A stretch of DNA of 64,000 bases from Candidatus Denitrolinea symbiosum (GCA_017312345.1 BLAA01000001.1:2852001-2916000), one strand, 5' to 3'; numbered from the stretch's first letter, positions 21,429 through 31,448 are shown. Translations and numbers: made by a program. The notes: generated by a model from the sequence alone, not told the origin.

Positions 21429-24400
21429 ATGGCCCATGAAAAACGCCGTTGGAAGTTAATCAGGCTCTTTCTGGCTGTCGTGTTCAGCGCGGCATGTGGA
21501 CTGCCGAACACAAGTCAACCAGCGATACCCTCCCAAAAATTCACCTATCGAATCCTGGTCTCGTTGACCGAACCTCCCGATGGAGAGTCGTATCCCATCA
21601 GCGCGGGACTCTCGGTGCGCGGGGAGGCAATTTCGGATGGTCCGATTGCCCGCATGGAACTCTGGGCGGATGGAGAATTGTACGAAACCTATATCGCCCC
21701 TGAAGATGGACTTGGATTGCTCGTCCATTATTGGGATTGGTCGCCGACAACGCTCGGGCGGCATATGCTGATGGTGCGCGCCTATGACGATCAGGGAGAG
21801 TCGGCGATTTCAAACGCGATCCACATCGAAGGGGTCCCTGACCCTGGTTTTGTAATCATCGTCACCGCGCAGGAGGGAGACTCGCTCCCAGTCATTGCGA
21901 CCAGGTATAACGTCGCTGTGGAAGATCTACTGCGCTGGAATCCGTCGCTTGCGGATGCAACCTCGCTCCCGATTGGAACGGAAATTTTCATTCATATCGG
22001 CGCGCCGATTACCTCTTCCAAACCGTCCATTGCCGCCAAAGCGTTGATGAGCCTGACGCAGTTAAACGCAATCGCTTCGGTGGATGCGCCCACGTTGACG
22101 GTCTCAGGGCAGGGATGCGCGGCGACTTTGTCCATTGACGATCTTTCTGAGGGCGAAGACGGATTCAATATATACCGCCTTGACCCAGGCGCGATCTCTT
22201 TCACCAGGTTGACTTCCCTCCCTGCACATGAGGGGACGGGAATTCTTTCCCATCAGGACTCAAATCTCTACGGCTTGTACCATTACTACGTCGCCGCGTT
22301 CGATGCGAATGGAGAAGCGGCAAGTAATTTGGTGAGCGTCACAGCCGCCGACTCGAACTGCGCGGGCGAATCCACGCCGATCGAGTCTCTTGCGTTGATT
22401 CCCATGAGCGTGGATCGTTATTACCTGTATCTGTCCATCAACGATGGGGCGTGGCGGAGATTTCCAGCGGACGATTTCACGTACCTGAAACGGTCGGACA
22501 ATATTGATTTTGGTCAGGTGGCGGACGCTCTCCTGCCGAATTATGTCGGCGATATTTCGATGCGGGGAGAAGTTTGGGGGTTGGTTAATGGAGGCGCGAC
22601 CAGGCTTGGGACGTTTGAAAAGTCGTTTAAGGCGAACCAGCCTCCAGCGTCGTTTGATGCGTCTGTCCCTTATTTATTTCTCTCGACGAAGTTGGAAGTG
22701 CGCGGGGTGTACGATGTCAGCAAGGGCAAGTATCCGTGGTTGGTTGAAAAGGGGACAGGCTATGGCGTGGAGACTTTCCGCTTTGGCACGGACACGGGCG
22801 CGGCAGACGGGGTCTGGCAGGTAGCGAGCGCGCCATTTCAATCGGAGGCGTTGTTCAATCCTTCCTGCCTGTTGTTGACAGGCAAGACCAACGGCAGCGG
22901 CGCGCTACATTCGCCGCACACATTCGAGATTGATTTTGCGCTGTTGAAGCCGAAGGTCGAGTCGGCGGCGCTTTCGCCGTTTGAAAACATGCTCGACCAG
23001 ACGCCCGTATTTTTTTCGCCGTACTCGCCCGAAAAACTGGACGCCCCAGGCGGGCAGGCAGTGACCATGCCTGCGTGGAACAGCGGCATGATCGAATTGG
23101 GAGGCGCGCCTGAATTGGCGAACTTCGACCCGTGCTCACAAAACACTTCAGCGGAAGGCGTGACGACGTACTTTGTGCGCGTGTTGCCCGTCACGAACGG
23201 ACAGCCCGCAGGCGCGCCGTCGAATACTGTGAAGATCACCTACGATCCCAACGGCGAGATCAAAATTTCATTCCCTGTGGTTCCTGTGCCAGATCAAACC
23301 TACTACGATGTGAAGATACTTAACTTTACGGGCGTGCATGTGCCAGAATATAAATATCAATTCTGCGTTGTGGTGGTGGAGAACAAGTCGCCGCAAGGTT
23401 CTCCGTGGGCGGGCTTTGTTCCAGGCACAGTACTTTGCCCAGAAAAAGATCAGGGCGGCAGCGGAGATTTTCTAAGCGATCTTTCAAACGCCGTTGAAGA
23501 TGCGTTCAATTTCATATCGGGTCTTTACAATAAATTATCCGATTGGGTGACTGACCTGGTGGACAAATTGAATCCGCTGTGCATTCAGGCAAAGCTTGCC
23601 TCGGAAGCGATCGGCGAAGGGCAAAAACAAGTGAAGGACGCCTGTCACCTTGTCGCGGTTGCCGTTGTCACCGCCGCGAAGACCTACGCAGGGTTGCCGC
23701 CGTCGCTTCCCAATTTCGACCAGCTCACCGAAATCGGAAAAGATAATCTGGTGGAACTCGCCGCCCAACAACTCGAAGATCAGGGCATCCCCTGTCCTGA
23801 AGACTGCAAGGATGTGATCCGCAAGGGCATAGATTACAGTCTGGAACAGGTCAAGCAGAGCGCCAGCAACTCCTCCTGCACGAGCGAAGCGGAAGAGGCG
23901 GGCTATAAAAAACTTTGCCTGCCATCGTACATCACCACCAAACCCGACCCGCGCGGACAGCCCGCCCCCGCCGTAGTGCAGGTGCAGGTCACGCGCCGAC
24001 CCAATACCACAGGCGCAGACTTCCCCGAACCGAAATCATGCAACGTCTCCATCGATGCCCAAGCCACAAACGACTCGCACATCGGTCAACAGTTTACGAC
24101 ACAGGCAGGCTTTTCATGGAGCGGCGTTCCCATCGAAGGCAAACTCTTCAGCGGCGCGAGCGCATTCCTCAACCTACAGCCTGGCGAGTCAACCGTCATT
24201 CCCATCATCCTTGAGCCTCATCCCTTCTGGCTGGCGGGGCACAAGCAATTCGTTCAACAAGGCTGGAAACCCGAACACTTCGACGATTGGTATCTGCTGT
24301 ATCAAGGCGCGCTGGCAAATATCAACGCAGGCGGCGCGTGCAAATTTGAATTCCCCGAAGGCACAGGCTTCAGCGATAAAGCCGTTACGGGCGATAGCAT

Positions 24401-24461
24401 TCAGGTCGGTCCACTGGGCGAAGCGTGGATGCAATCCTGTCATCCCTATAACTGCCCATAG
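21429..24461 (+). CDS. Large secreted lipoprotein with LysM-like and Ig-like regions
   Basis: A 1010-residue predicted lipoprotein. The N terminus has a basic start, a hydrophobic segment and SAAC at about residue 20 as lipobox, followed by GLP. An Ig-like segment comes next, then a LysM-type motif around residues 130-170 (EGDSLPVIATRYNV...LLRWNPSLAD...PIGTEIFI). Fibronectin-like and Cys-containing regions follow. The C-terminal third is rich in paired Cys (for example CPEDCKDVI). No enzyme motif was found. ATG 21429 is chosen because the signal starts there; the frame is open from 21357. It heads a run of secreted-protein genes, with the next gene 11 nt away. Confidence 0.7.
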   Translation: MAHEKRRWKLIRLFLAVVFSAACGLPNTSQPAIPSQKFTYRILVSLTEPPDGESYPISAGLSVRGEAISDGPIARMELWADGELYETYIAPEDGLGLLVHYWDWSPTTLGRHMLMVRAYDDQGESAISNAIHIEGVPDPGFVIIVTAQEGDSLPVIATRYNVAVEDLLRWNPSLADATSLPIGTEIFIHIGAPITSSKPSIAAKALMSLTQLNAIASVDAPTLTVSGQGCAATLSIDDLSEGEDGFNIYRLDPGAISFTRLTSLPAHEGTGILSHQDSNLYGLYHYYVAAFDANGEAASNLVSVTAADSNCAGESTPIESLALIPMSVDRYYLYLSINDGAWRRFPADDFTYLKRSDNIDFGQVADALLPNYVGDISMRGEVWGLVNGGATRLGTFEKSFKANQPPASFDASVPYLFLSTKLEVRGVYDVSKGKYPWLVEKGTGYGVETFRFGTDTGAADGVWQVASAPFQSEALFNPSCLLLTGKTNGSGALHSPHTFEIDFALLKPKVESAALSPFENMLDQTPVFFSPYSPEKLDAPGGQAVTMPAWNSGMIELGGAPELANFDPCSQNTSAEGVTTYFVRVLPVTNGQPAGAPSNTVKITYDPNGEIKISFPVVPVPDQTYYDVKILNFTGVHVPEYKYQFCVVVVENKSPQGSPWAGFVPGTVLCPEKDQGGSGDFLSDLSNAVEDAFNFISGLYNKLSDWVTDLVDKLNPLCIQAKLASEAIGEGQKQVKDACHLVAVAVVTAAKTYAGLPPSLPNFDQLTEIGKDNLVELAAQQLEDQGIPCPEDCKDVIRKGIDYSLEQVKQSASNSSCTSEAEEAGYKKLCLPSYITTKPDPRGQPAPAVVQVQVTRRPNTTGADFPEPKSCNVSIDAQATNDSHIGQQFTTQAGFSWSGVPIEGKLFSGASAFLNLQPGESTVIPIILEPHPFWLAGHKQFVQQGWKPEHFDDWYLLYQGALANINAGGACKFEFPEGTGFSDKAVTGDSIQVGPLGEAWMQSCHPYNCP

Positions 24462-24472
24462 GAAGGCGAAAT

Positions 24473-25438
24473 ATGAAACGCACCCTTTCCTTCCTCCTCT
24501 GCCTGCTTCTCGCCGCATGTAACCTGCCAGAACAGCCAGCCGCGTCCGCGCCGCAAGCCTGGTTCGATATGCCCCTGCCCGACACGGTTTTTTATCCGCC
24601 CAACCCATGTCATCTGATCGCGCATGGCGCGTCGCCCAATGGCATTGCCGCTTTTGAAATTTCCGTCAACGGCGCGGCGGCTTCCAACGAAGCGCCCTCG
24701 GATTCCAACGCGACGCTTGCCACGCTGGATACGAACTGTCCGACGCTTGCGCCTGGAAAAAACATCCTTGAAGTACGCGCGCAGGACAATGCGGGAGGGT
24801 GGAGCGACTCTGCCCAAACGATCGTCTTCCTCGCTCAAGGGGATTCGCTCACAGCGACGCCCCCGCCTCTTTCCACCGAGACGCCTGCCGCCGCCTATAC
24901 AGCCATCCCCACGCTGACAGCGACTCTCCCTCCCGCCTCCACCCCGACGGAGACTCCAACGCCCCAACCCACAGGCGGCGTGACCGTTGAGCGAGTCTCC
25001 ACGAATCTTGTTTATCTCGGCGAATCTTCCTGTGGGACGAATGAAGTTACTATTCTTGCCCGCGCCACTGCGCCGAACGGAATCAAAGTCGTTGTATTGT
25101 TCTATCGCTTTGCAACGGGCAATTCCTCCAGTGAATTTCAAAGCCTTGGCATGAAATCCATCGGCGGCGATCTCTACGAAGCGACGCTCAACCCAACTTC
25201 CCTGCTTGGTGGAGTCCCATTCGAGCAAGCCACCCTGCAATATCAAGTTGTCGTCCAGCAGAACGACGGCGACACATCCATCCGCACGCCTGTTCTTGCG
25301 GATATCGTCGTACAGGCTTGCGGCAGAGTGACCGTCAGTTGCTCATCCTTCACCGAGCAGAGAGCCTGCATCGCCAACGGATGCAACTGGGTGGAGATTC
25401 CTGGCGTTGTCCCCATATACGAGTGCCGCAGTCCGTAA
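24473..25438 (+). CDS. Lipoprotein with Ig-like domain and Thr/Pro linker
   Basis: A 321-residue lipoprotein. The signal ends in LLLAAC, followed by NLP as in its neighbours. An N-terminal Ig-like segment (about 30-120) is followed by a Thr/Pro/Ala-rich linker (about 125-165) and a second beta-rich domain (about 170-285). The C-terminal end is Cys-rich (CSSFTEQRACIANGCNW). AGGAAGG lies 7 nt upstream of the start. It is probably co-transcribed with the large lipoprotein before it and the membrane protein after it. A role in binding at the cell surface is inferred from architecture only. Confidence 0.7.
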   Translation: MKRTLSFLLCLLLAACNLPEQPAASAPQAWFDMPLPDTVFYPPNPCHLIAHGASPNGIAAFEISVNGAAASNEAPSDSNATLATLDTNCPTLAPGKNILEVRAQDNAGGWSDSAQTIVFLAQGDSLTATPPPLSTETPAAAYTAIPTLTATLPPASTPTETPTPQPTGGVTVERVSTNLVYLGESSCGTNEVTILARATAPNGIKVVVLFYRFATGNSSSEFQSLGMKSIGGDLYEATLNPTSLLGGVPFEQATLQYQVVVQQNDGDTSIRTPVLADIVVQACGRVTVSCSSFTEQRACIANGCNWVEIPGVVPIYECRSP

Positions 25439-25451
25439 CGGAGAACCTCTC

Positions 25452-25985
25452 ATGAACTTTGTCGGGAAACTCGGCATCTTTGCGTTCGTTATCGCGGGCG
25501 GAATGGTTTTCGCCGCTGAAAAGTTTAACATGCCGCAACTCATTCCGCTGGCGCTGGGTCTCTTCGGGTTGTTCGGAATCGCCCTGGGCATCGAAACAAT
25601 TGCCAGCGGACAGATCGAAATGTTCAACCGCTTATACAGCCGCAGGGAAAACTTTACAGGTCTGCCTGCGCGGTTGTTCGGCGTGATGATTCTGCTCTTT
25701 GGGGCGCTGGTCCTATTCTATGCCTTCTACGAATGGACGAGTCCTGGCGCGGCTGGAAAATTTTTGGCGGGGCTGGTCGGTTCTTCGCGCGGCTGGGGCG
25801 CCTTGCTTATCACGTTCGGCTTTTTCACCCTGCTGTTCGGGTTGATCCGCTTGATCGCAGGCAGCGCCCACCGTCCCGAAGAAAGAAGCGGGTGGACTGA
25901 TTTCGGCTACCGCGCGCGAGGGCTGGTCAATCTCCTCGTTGGCCTGGTCGTATTGACAGCGGGAGTTTGGTTAATTTTTAAATGA
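25452..25985 (+). CDS. Small integral membrane protein, unknown function
   Basis: A 177-residue protein with about five transmembrane helices and short loops. A conserved-looking loop reads ETIASGQIEMFNRLYSRRENFTG between helices 2 and 3. I do not recognise a family. ATG 25452 follows CGGAGA, 7 nt upstream. It lies between two lipoprotein genes, 13 nt after one and 10 nt before the next, so it is likely part of the same operon. Confidence 0.6.
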   Translation: MNFVGKLGIFAFVIAGGMVFAAEKFNMPQLIPLALGLFGLFGIALGIETIASGQIEMFNRLYSRRENFTGLPARLFGVMILLFGALVLFYAFYEWTSPGAAGKFLAGLVGSSRGWGALLITFGFFTLLFGLIRLIAGSAHRPEERSGWTDFGYRARGLVNLLVGLVVLTAGVWLIFK

Positions 25986-25995
25986 AGGTGTAGAA

Positions 25996-27705
25996 ATGAA
26001 GAGACTATGGTTGTTTTTCATCCTTGTGATCATTCTGCTTTCCGCCTGCAACCTGCCACAGAAAGATGCAACCACAACCCCTCCGCCTACGAATACAACC
26101 GCGCCATCAACGCAGGTTCCGCCCACCAACGCGCTGCCTCTTCCTGAACATCATATCGCCATCCGCATTGTGAACGGGGTGGGTGAATTCTATAACCGTG
26201 AAACGGGAGAGAAATTCATCCCGCGTGGGATGAACTACGTCAGGCTGGCTCCACAAACGAAAATGGACGGTTCGTCCACATTTGGACATTCGTTATTCGA
26301 CCCGGGACAATATAACTCCCTGCGGGTTTCGGGCGATCTGGCGAAGATGCACAATGACGGATACAACGTTGTGCGCGTATTTCTCAGCCCAGACACAATG
26401 GGGACCGCGAGTGGGGGCTTTTCTTCCGCGTATATCAAGAATATCGTCGAGTTTTTGAAAATCGCGGAGACGAATCAAATCTATGTGATGTTCACGCTGG
26501 ATTGGATTCCTGGCGGAAAGTGGGGGCAGATTTTGAGCGCGGGTTGCTGTGAGACCTTTGCATTGATGAACGCTAACTTTCTTCCGCCTGCAGGGTTGAA
26601 GGCGAACCAGGTCTTCTTCCAGGATTTTGCAAGGGAGTTGATCAAACAGGGCGCGCCGACGGAATACATCTTCTCATATCAATTACGGAATGAAATGTTC
26701 TACGACATGGACCAACCGCCGCTGTCCTTTACAACTGGCAAGGTGACGACCGCCAACGGAAAGACATACGACATGTCCAGCCCAGACGATAAAACGAAGA
26801 TGATCGAAGAGAACAACGTCTTCTGGCTGAATGCTGTGCGCGGCGCGATTCTTGAAGTAGACCCGACCGTGCTGGTCAGCGTGGGATTCTTTCACCCGCA
26901 GGAGCCGCACCCGTCCCGAATTGGCGACCCGCGTTACGCGGTCAGCGCGCCAGCCATTTGGGAATCGCAACTTGATTTCATTGACCTGCACGCCTACCCC
27001 GGCTTTGACCTGAGTCTGAAACAGTATATGGATAACTTTGGCTTGAAAGACATGCGAGAAAAACCAGTCATCATGGGCGAGTTTGGCGGCGAGGTAACGC
27101 GGTTTGCCTCGGTGGATGCCGCCGCGCAGCGTTTTGTCGACTGGCAAATCGAGTCTTGTGAATACGGATTTGACGGCTGGCTCTTCTGGACTTGGGACAC
27201 GTTGGAACAGCCGGATTTCCTTAACGCAAAGATGGAACGCGGAAAAATCGAACAGGCATTATCGCCTGCTGCGCGTCCGGACCCGTGTGCTGGGGGCGCG
27301 AACATCGGAGTAAACGTCGCGCACGGAAAACTAGTTTCAGCCTCCAATTTTCTGGCAGATCAGCCGCCGTCTAACGCTGTTGACAATTCCCCTGAAACCA
27401 TTTGGAGCTCGGGTGCCGGTCCGAGCCAGTGGATTCAAATTGACCTCGGCAACCCTTCCACTATCAGCGCAATTCGCCTCCTCGTTGCTCAATATCCCGA
27501 AGGGGATACTGTCCACCAAATCTGGGCTGGCGCAGACACAAACAGTCTTACGCTCATTCATGAGTTCAAAGGTTTTACCAAAGATTCCGACGTTTTGGAT
27601 TTTAAGCCGCCCGTCCCTCTTGTCAACATCCGTTATATCAGAGTTATCACCACACAAAGCTCCTCATGGGTGGCGTGGCGGGAGATCGAAGTGATCGGAG
27701 AGTGA
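25996..27705 (+). CDS. Lipoprotein glycoside hydrolase (GH5/cellulase-like) with F5/8-type C domain
   Basis: A 569-residue lipoprotein: the signal ends in LLSAC followed by NLP, then a Thr/Pro linker to about residue 45. The central domain (about 60-425) is a beta/alpha-barrel glycosidase. The pattern LRNEM near residue 232 gives the acid/base Glu after Asn, and IMGEFGG near residue 360 gives the probable nucleophile Glu. Both suit GH5-like clan A enzymes acting on beta-mannan or beta-glucan. The C-terminal ~130 residues (ASNFLADQPPSNAVDNSPETIWSS onward, in pieces) look like an F5/8C discoidin carbohydrate-binding module. SD AAGGTG. Substrate is not decidable from sequence. Confidence 0.75.
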   Translation: MKRLWLFFILVIILLSACNLPQKDATTTPPPTNTTAPSTQVPPTNALPLPEHHIAIRIVNGVGEFYNRETGEKFIPRGMNYVRLAPQTKMDGSSTFGHSLFDPGQYNSLRVSGDLAKMHNDGYNVVRVFLSPDTMGTASGGFSSAYIKNIVEFLKIAETNQIYVMFTLDWIPGGKWGQILSAGCCETFALMNANFLPPAGLKANQVFFQDFARELIKQGAPTEYIFSYQLRNEMFYDMDQPPLSFTTGKVTTANGKTYDMSSPDDKTKMIEENNVFWLNAVRGAILEVDPTVLVSVGFFHPQEPHPSRIGDPRYAVSAPAIWESQLDFIDLHAYPGFDLSLKQYMDNFGLKDMREKPVIMGEFGGEVTRFASVDAAAQRFVDWQIESCEYGFDGWLFWTWDTLEQPDFLNAKMERGKIEQALSPAARPDPCAGGANIGVNVAHGKLVSASNFLADQPPSNAVDNSPETIWSSGAGPSQWIQIDLGNPSTISAIRLLVAQYPEGDTVHQIWAGADTNSLTLIHEFKGFTKDSDVLDFKPPVPLVNIRYIRVITTQSSSWVAWREIEVIGE

Positions 27706-27710
27706 AAAGA

Positions 27711-27893
27711 ATGCGCTCGCCTCAACGGTTTTACCCAATCCGCGTGCGCGATGAAGCAGGATCAGTCTTCCCATCGCTTAGCGTGGAATGGACAAAACAC
27801 CACGCGCCGTGGTCGAGTCTGAATGAATCCGAGTTGGATGAGTTGTCGAGTCTCGCGAGTCAATTGCGGGATGGGTTGAACGCCAGCAAATAG
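27711..27893 (+). CDS. Small hypothetical protein (60 aa)
   Basis: A short frame starting 5 nt after the glycosidase stop and ending 25 nt before the cyclase-type regulator. The product is soluble and charged: an N-terminal basic part, then KHHAPWSSLNESELDELSSL, which would form a helix. I do not recognise it. Tight spacing and codon use like its neighbours favour a real gene, but no SD is evident. Confidence 0.4.
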   Translation: MRSPQRFYPIRVRDEAGSVFPSLSVEWTKHHAPWSSLNESELDELSSLASQLRDGLNASK

Positions 27894-27918
27894 CGTGAAA
27901 TATAAATTTAGGAAACCA

Positions 27919-30906
27919 ATGAGCCGATCTTTACCCAACGGCACAGTTACTTTCCTCTTCACCGACATCGAGGGCAGTACGCGCCTATGGCAGAAACAAC
28001 CTGCCGAGATGTCCGTTGCGCACGCGCGCCACAACGCCATCTTGAAAACCGCCGTCGAGTCCAATCACGGATACGTCTTTCAGGTGATCGGCGACGCGTA
28101 TTGCGCGGCGTTCCACTCGGCGGGCGACGCCTTGCGCGCGGCGGTGAAAGCGCAAAAGGATTTGCATGGCGAAGCATGGGGAGCGGCAGTCGTCAAAGTG
28201 CGGATGGGACTTCACACGGGCGAGGCGGAACTTCAGGAGGGCGGCGACTATCGCGGCTTTCTCACCATGAGCAGGCTCCAGCGGCTCATGTCGGCGGCGC
28301 ACGGCGGGCAGACGCTCGTTTCACTTGCGACATGGGAACTCATCCAAAACGATCTCCCCAACGAGGTATCCCTGCTCGACATGGGAGCGCGGCGGCTCAA
28401 AGATTGGAATCATCCCGAACAGATCTTTCAACTGCTGATCGAGGGACTGCCCTCCGAATTCCCGCCGCTCCGCGCATTGGACGCCGCCCGTCACAACCTC
28501 CCCGCGCAAACCAGCAGTTTCATCGGGCGCGAAAAAGAAAAGACCGAGATCAAAAAAGCGCTTCATACTCATCGCTTCGTCACGCTGACGGGTTCAGGCG
28601 GCACGGGGAAGACGCGCCTGTCTCTGCAAGCGGCGGCGGACTTGCTCGATCAATTCGCCGATGGGGTCTGGTTCGTGGACCTCGCGCCTCTCGCCGACCC
28701 CAGCCTCGTCCCGCAGACGATCCTATCCGCGCTGGAAGCCAGCGAGCCGCAGGACAAATCCATCACGCAGGCGCTCATCGAACGCGTGCGCGGCAAAAAA
28801 CTGCTCATCGTCCTCGATAACTGCGAGCATCTCATCGAAGCAGTCGCCAAACTCGTCGAAACCTTGTTGAGCGCCGCGCCTGAATTGAAGATCCTCGCCA
28901 CCAGCCGCGAAGCCCTGGGCGTGCAGGGAGAAATGGCATGGCATGTCCCTTCGATGTCCCTGCCCGACGACAAACGCCCCGCGTCTCTGGAGGAACTCGC
29001 GCGCTTCGAGTCGGTGAGACTATTCGCCGAACGCGCCACGCTCGCCAAGCCGCGCTTTCAACTGACGGACGACAACGCTTCTTTCGTCGCCCAAATCTGC
29101 TCCCGCTTGGACGGCATTCCACTGGCGATCGAGTTGGCGGCGGCGCGCGTCCGCGCTTTGAGCGTGGAACAGATCGCCGCGCGGCTCGACGACCGCTTCC
29201 ATCTGCTGACGGGAGGTTCGCGCACCGCCCTGCCTCGCCAGCAGACTCTGCGCGCCATGATTGATTGGAGTTTCAATTTGCTCTCGGAGGAGGAGAAGCG
29301 CTTGTTGCGCAGACTGGCGGTCTTCGTCGGCGGGTGGACGCTCGAAGCGGCGGAGCAGGTTTGCGTCCGCGAAGGAAGCGGGTTCGACGTCCTCGATTTG
29401 CTGACGCATCTCGTGGACAAGTCGCTAGTCAACATGGAAGAGTCGGCGGGCGGCGTCCGCTTTCGCATGTTGGAGACGACGCGGCAATACGCGCGCGAGA
29501 TGTTGATGGTTTCGGAGGAGACGCGTCTTTTCCGCGACCAGCACCTGAATTATTTTTTGAACTACGCCGAAACGGCGCAACCCGAACTGCGCGGGCGGCG
29601 GCAGGCGGAGTGGATGTCGCGGCTCGAAACTGAGCATGATAACTTGCGCGCCGCGCTCGAATGGTCGCAAGACGCCCAACCAGAACTGGGCTTGCGGATC
29701 GCGGCGGCGCTCGTTGACTTTTGGGATACGCGCGGTCATATCACCGAAGCGCGCCGCTGGCTGGAGACGATGCTGCAAAAGACCGCTGGCTCTGAGCCTT
29801 CGCGCGCCCGCGTGGATGCACTGCTCGGCGCGGCGGCATGTGCCTTGCGCCAATCCGACATTGAAGAATCGAAGAGAAGGCTGGATGAAGAGTTGACGCT
29901 GGCGCGGGCAATTGATTACAAGGCGGGGCTTGCGCGTGCGCTCACGGCGCAAGGCATTGTGTTCGAATGGTTCGACGGCGATCTTGAAAAAGCGGAACAA
30001 CACTACGACGAAGCGCTCGAACTCTTTCGAGGTCTGGGCGACAAACTCGCCATCGGGCAGGCGCTGGGTCCGCTGGCATCCATCGCGTTGAAGCGCTACG
30101 ATTTTGCGCGCGCCGAAAGTTTGTATCGCGAGAGCCTTGCGCTGTTCCGTGAAGCCGAAAACGAACGCGAGATTGCGGGCGCGCTCGAAAATCTGGCGGA
30201 GGTGGCGCTGGATCGCCGCCTGTATGCCGAGGCGATTTCCTGCGCGGAAGAAAGCGTATCCCTGTATCGCAAACTGGAAGACAAGCACGGGATCGCCACC
30301 GCCTTGCGCGCGCTCGGCATCGCCGCGCACAACGTAGGGGAGATTGAACAGGCACGTTCAGCTTGTGAACAAAGCGCCGAAAAATTCCGCGAATTGGGAG
30401 ATCGCGGCTGCCTGATCCCGACCCTGTCTGCGCTGGCGCGCCAACTGCAACAGCGGGGCGAACTTCCACGCGCGTTAGATGTCGTTCGAGAAGCCAGAAA
30501 GTTATTGGACGGCGTCGAAAGGGAATTGGTCGCCACAGGCGTATTCGATGCGTTCGGGCGGATCGCCTTCGAGATGGGAAACCTGCCCGAGGCGCGGCGC
30601 CAGTTTTTGGATGGGCTGACGTTTCAACGAGAGCGCAAGGACGCGCATTTTGTGCCGTCCCTTTTGGAGGGGTTCGCGCCGCTGATCGAATCGCAGGACG
30701 CCATCCGTCTGTTGGGCGCGGCGGCGTCTGTACGCGAAAAAACCAACCTGCCGCTCACGCGAGTCGAACAGACGGAATACGAAAGAACGATGGGCGTATT
30801 GAAATCACAAGCGGCAGAAGCGGATTTTCAATCCCTGTGGGAGGCAGGAGCGGCAATGACCATTGACGAGGCGATTCGCTTCGCGCTGGAAAAAGGAGGA
30901 GCATGA
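27919..30906 (+). CDS. Class III cyclase-domain / STAND ATPase / TPR regulator
   Basis: A 995-residue cytoplasmic signalling protein. An N-terminal class III nucleotide cyclase domain (about 5-180) begins TVTFLFTDIEGSTRLW. The usual Asn of the transition-state motif (N-R-x-x-R) appears as Ser in TMSRLQRLMSAAHGGQ, so activity may be altered. A STAND-type NTPase follows (about 195-500) with Walker A GSGGTGKTR and Walker B LLIVLDNCEH. TPR repeats fill about 560-960. There is no DNA-binding domain, so it may act by protein contact or cyclic nucleotide. ATG 27919 has AGGAAACC just upstream. Confidence 0.8.
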   Translation: MSRSLPNGTVTFLFTDIEGSTRLWQKQPAEMSVAHARHNAILKTAVESNHGYVFQVIGDAYCAAFHSAGDALRAAVKAQKDLHGEAWGAAVVKVRMGLHTGEAELQEGGDYRGFLTMSRLQRLMSAAHGGQTLVSLATWELIQNDLPNEVSLLDMGARRLKDWNHPEQIFQLLIEGLPSEFPPLRALDAARHNLPAQTSSFIGREKEKTEIKKALHTHRFVTLTGSGGTGKTRLSLQAAADLLDQFADGVWFVDLAPLADPSLVPQTILSALEASEPQDKSITQALIERVRGKKLLIVLDNCEHLIEAVAKLVETLLSAAPELKILATSREALGVQGEMAWHVPSMSLPDDKRPASLEELARFESVRLFAERATLAKPRFQLTDDNASFVAQICSRLDGIPLAIELAAARVRALSVEQIAARLDDRFHLLTGGSRTALPRQQTLRAMIDWSFNLLSEEEKRLLRRLAVFVGGWTLEAAEQVCVREGSGFDVLDLLTHLVDKSLVNMEESAGGVRFRMLETTRQYAREMLMVSEETRLFRDQHLNYFLNYAETAQPELRGRRQAEWMSRLETEHDNLRAALEWSQDAQPELGLRIAAALVDFWDTRGHITEARRWLETMLQKTAGSEPSRARVDALLGAAACALRQSDIEESKRRLDEELTLARAIDYKAGLARALTAQGIVFEWFDGDLEKAEQHYDEALELFRGLGDKLAIGQALGPLASIALKRYDFARAESLYRESLALFREAENEREIAGALENLAEVALDRRLYAEAISCAEESVSLYRKLEDKHGIATALRALGIAAHNVGEIEQARSACEQSAEKFRELGDRGCLIPTLSALARQLQQRGELPRALDVVREARKLLDGVERELVATGVFDAFGRIAFEMGNLPEARRQFLDGLTFQRERKDAHFVPSLLEGFAPLIESQDAIRLLGAAASVREKTNLPLTRVEQTEYERTMGVLKSQAAEADFQSLWEAGAAMTIDEAIRFALEKGGA

Positions 30907-30912
30907 ATCGGT

Positions 30913-31014
30913 TCGTACCGCAAAGTTCACTTTGCATCTCAAAGAGCAAACTGAAGTTTGCGGTATTGTGTAAGCAATGCGTAGCGGACGCTGCCGAAGG
31001 CGGCTAACGTCCGC
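30913..31014. repeat. Two palindromic elements between the cyclase regulator and a VOC gene
   Basis: The first has perfect arms TACCGCAAA (30916-30924) and TTTGCGGTA (30957-30965), with inner CAAAGTT/AACTGAAG hairpins. The second is GCGGACG (30984-30990) paired with CGTCCGC (31008-31014), with GCCG/CGGC nested inside. Neither has a T-run. Confidence 0.55.
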
Positions 31015-31046
31015 GCACAAATTCGATCAACTTACTGGAGGAAACC

Positions 31047-31448
31047 ATGACCACAATCAAGACGGGCGCAGTCCATCATCTCGCGCTCACCGTGACGGAC
31101 AGCGAACGATCACGCGACTTTTATGTCAACCTGCTGGGGTTCCAAGTCCTTGCAGAGTTTGGCGAGGTTCGTATGTTTGGCAACGGCAGTCTGGTGCTGG
31201 CTGTGAAGCCCGCGCCCGATCCGACTCGCGCGCCAGAGGACGATCGCTTCGACGAGAACCGCGTCGGGCTGGATCATCTCTGTCTCAGCGTGGCAAGCCT
31301 CGCGGAGTTGGAGAGAGCCGTGACAATTCTGGACGAGCGCAATGTCCCTCACGGCGAGATCGAGGACCTTGGCGATACAGGTCTGCGCGTGGTAACGCTC
31401 CGCGACCCCGATAACATCCAGATCGAATTGAGCGCGCCGAAGAATTGA
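31047..31448 (+). CDS. VOC-family (glyoxalase/dioxygenase-like) metalloprotein
   Basis: A 133-residue VOC-fold protein with two beta-alpha-beta3 halves. Likely metal ligands are present: His near the start (VHHLALTV), His in the second half (GLDHLCLSV) and Glu near the end (NIQIELS). This supports a divalent-metal enzyme such as a glyoxalase, lyase or extradiol dioxygenase. The substrate is unknown. SD GGAGGAAACC. A second VOC gene follows 50 bp later. Confidence 0.8.
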   Translation: MTTIKTGAVHHLALTVTDSERSRDFYVNLLGFQVLAEFGEVRMFGNGSLVLAVKPAPDPTRAPEDDRFDENRVGLDHLCLSVASLAELERAVTILDERNVPHGEIEDLGDTGLRVVTLRDPDNIQIELSAPKN

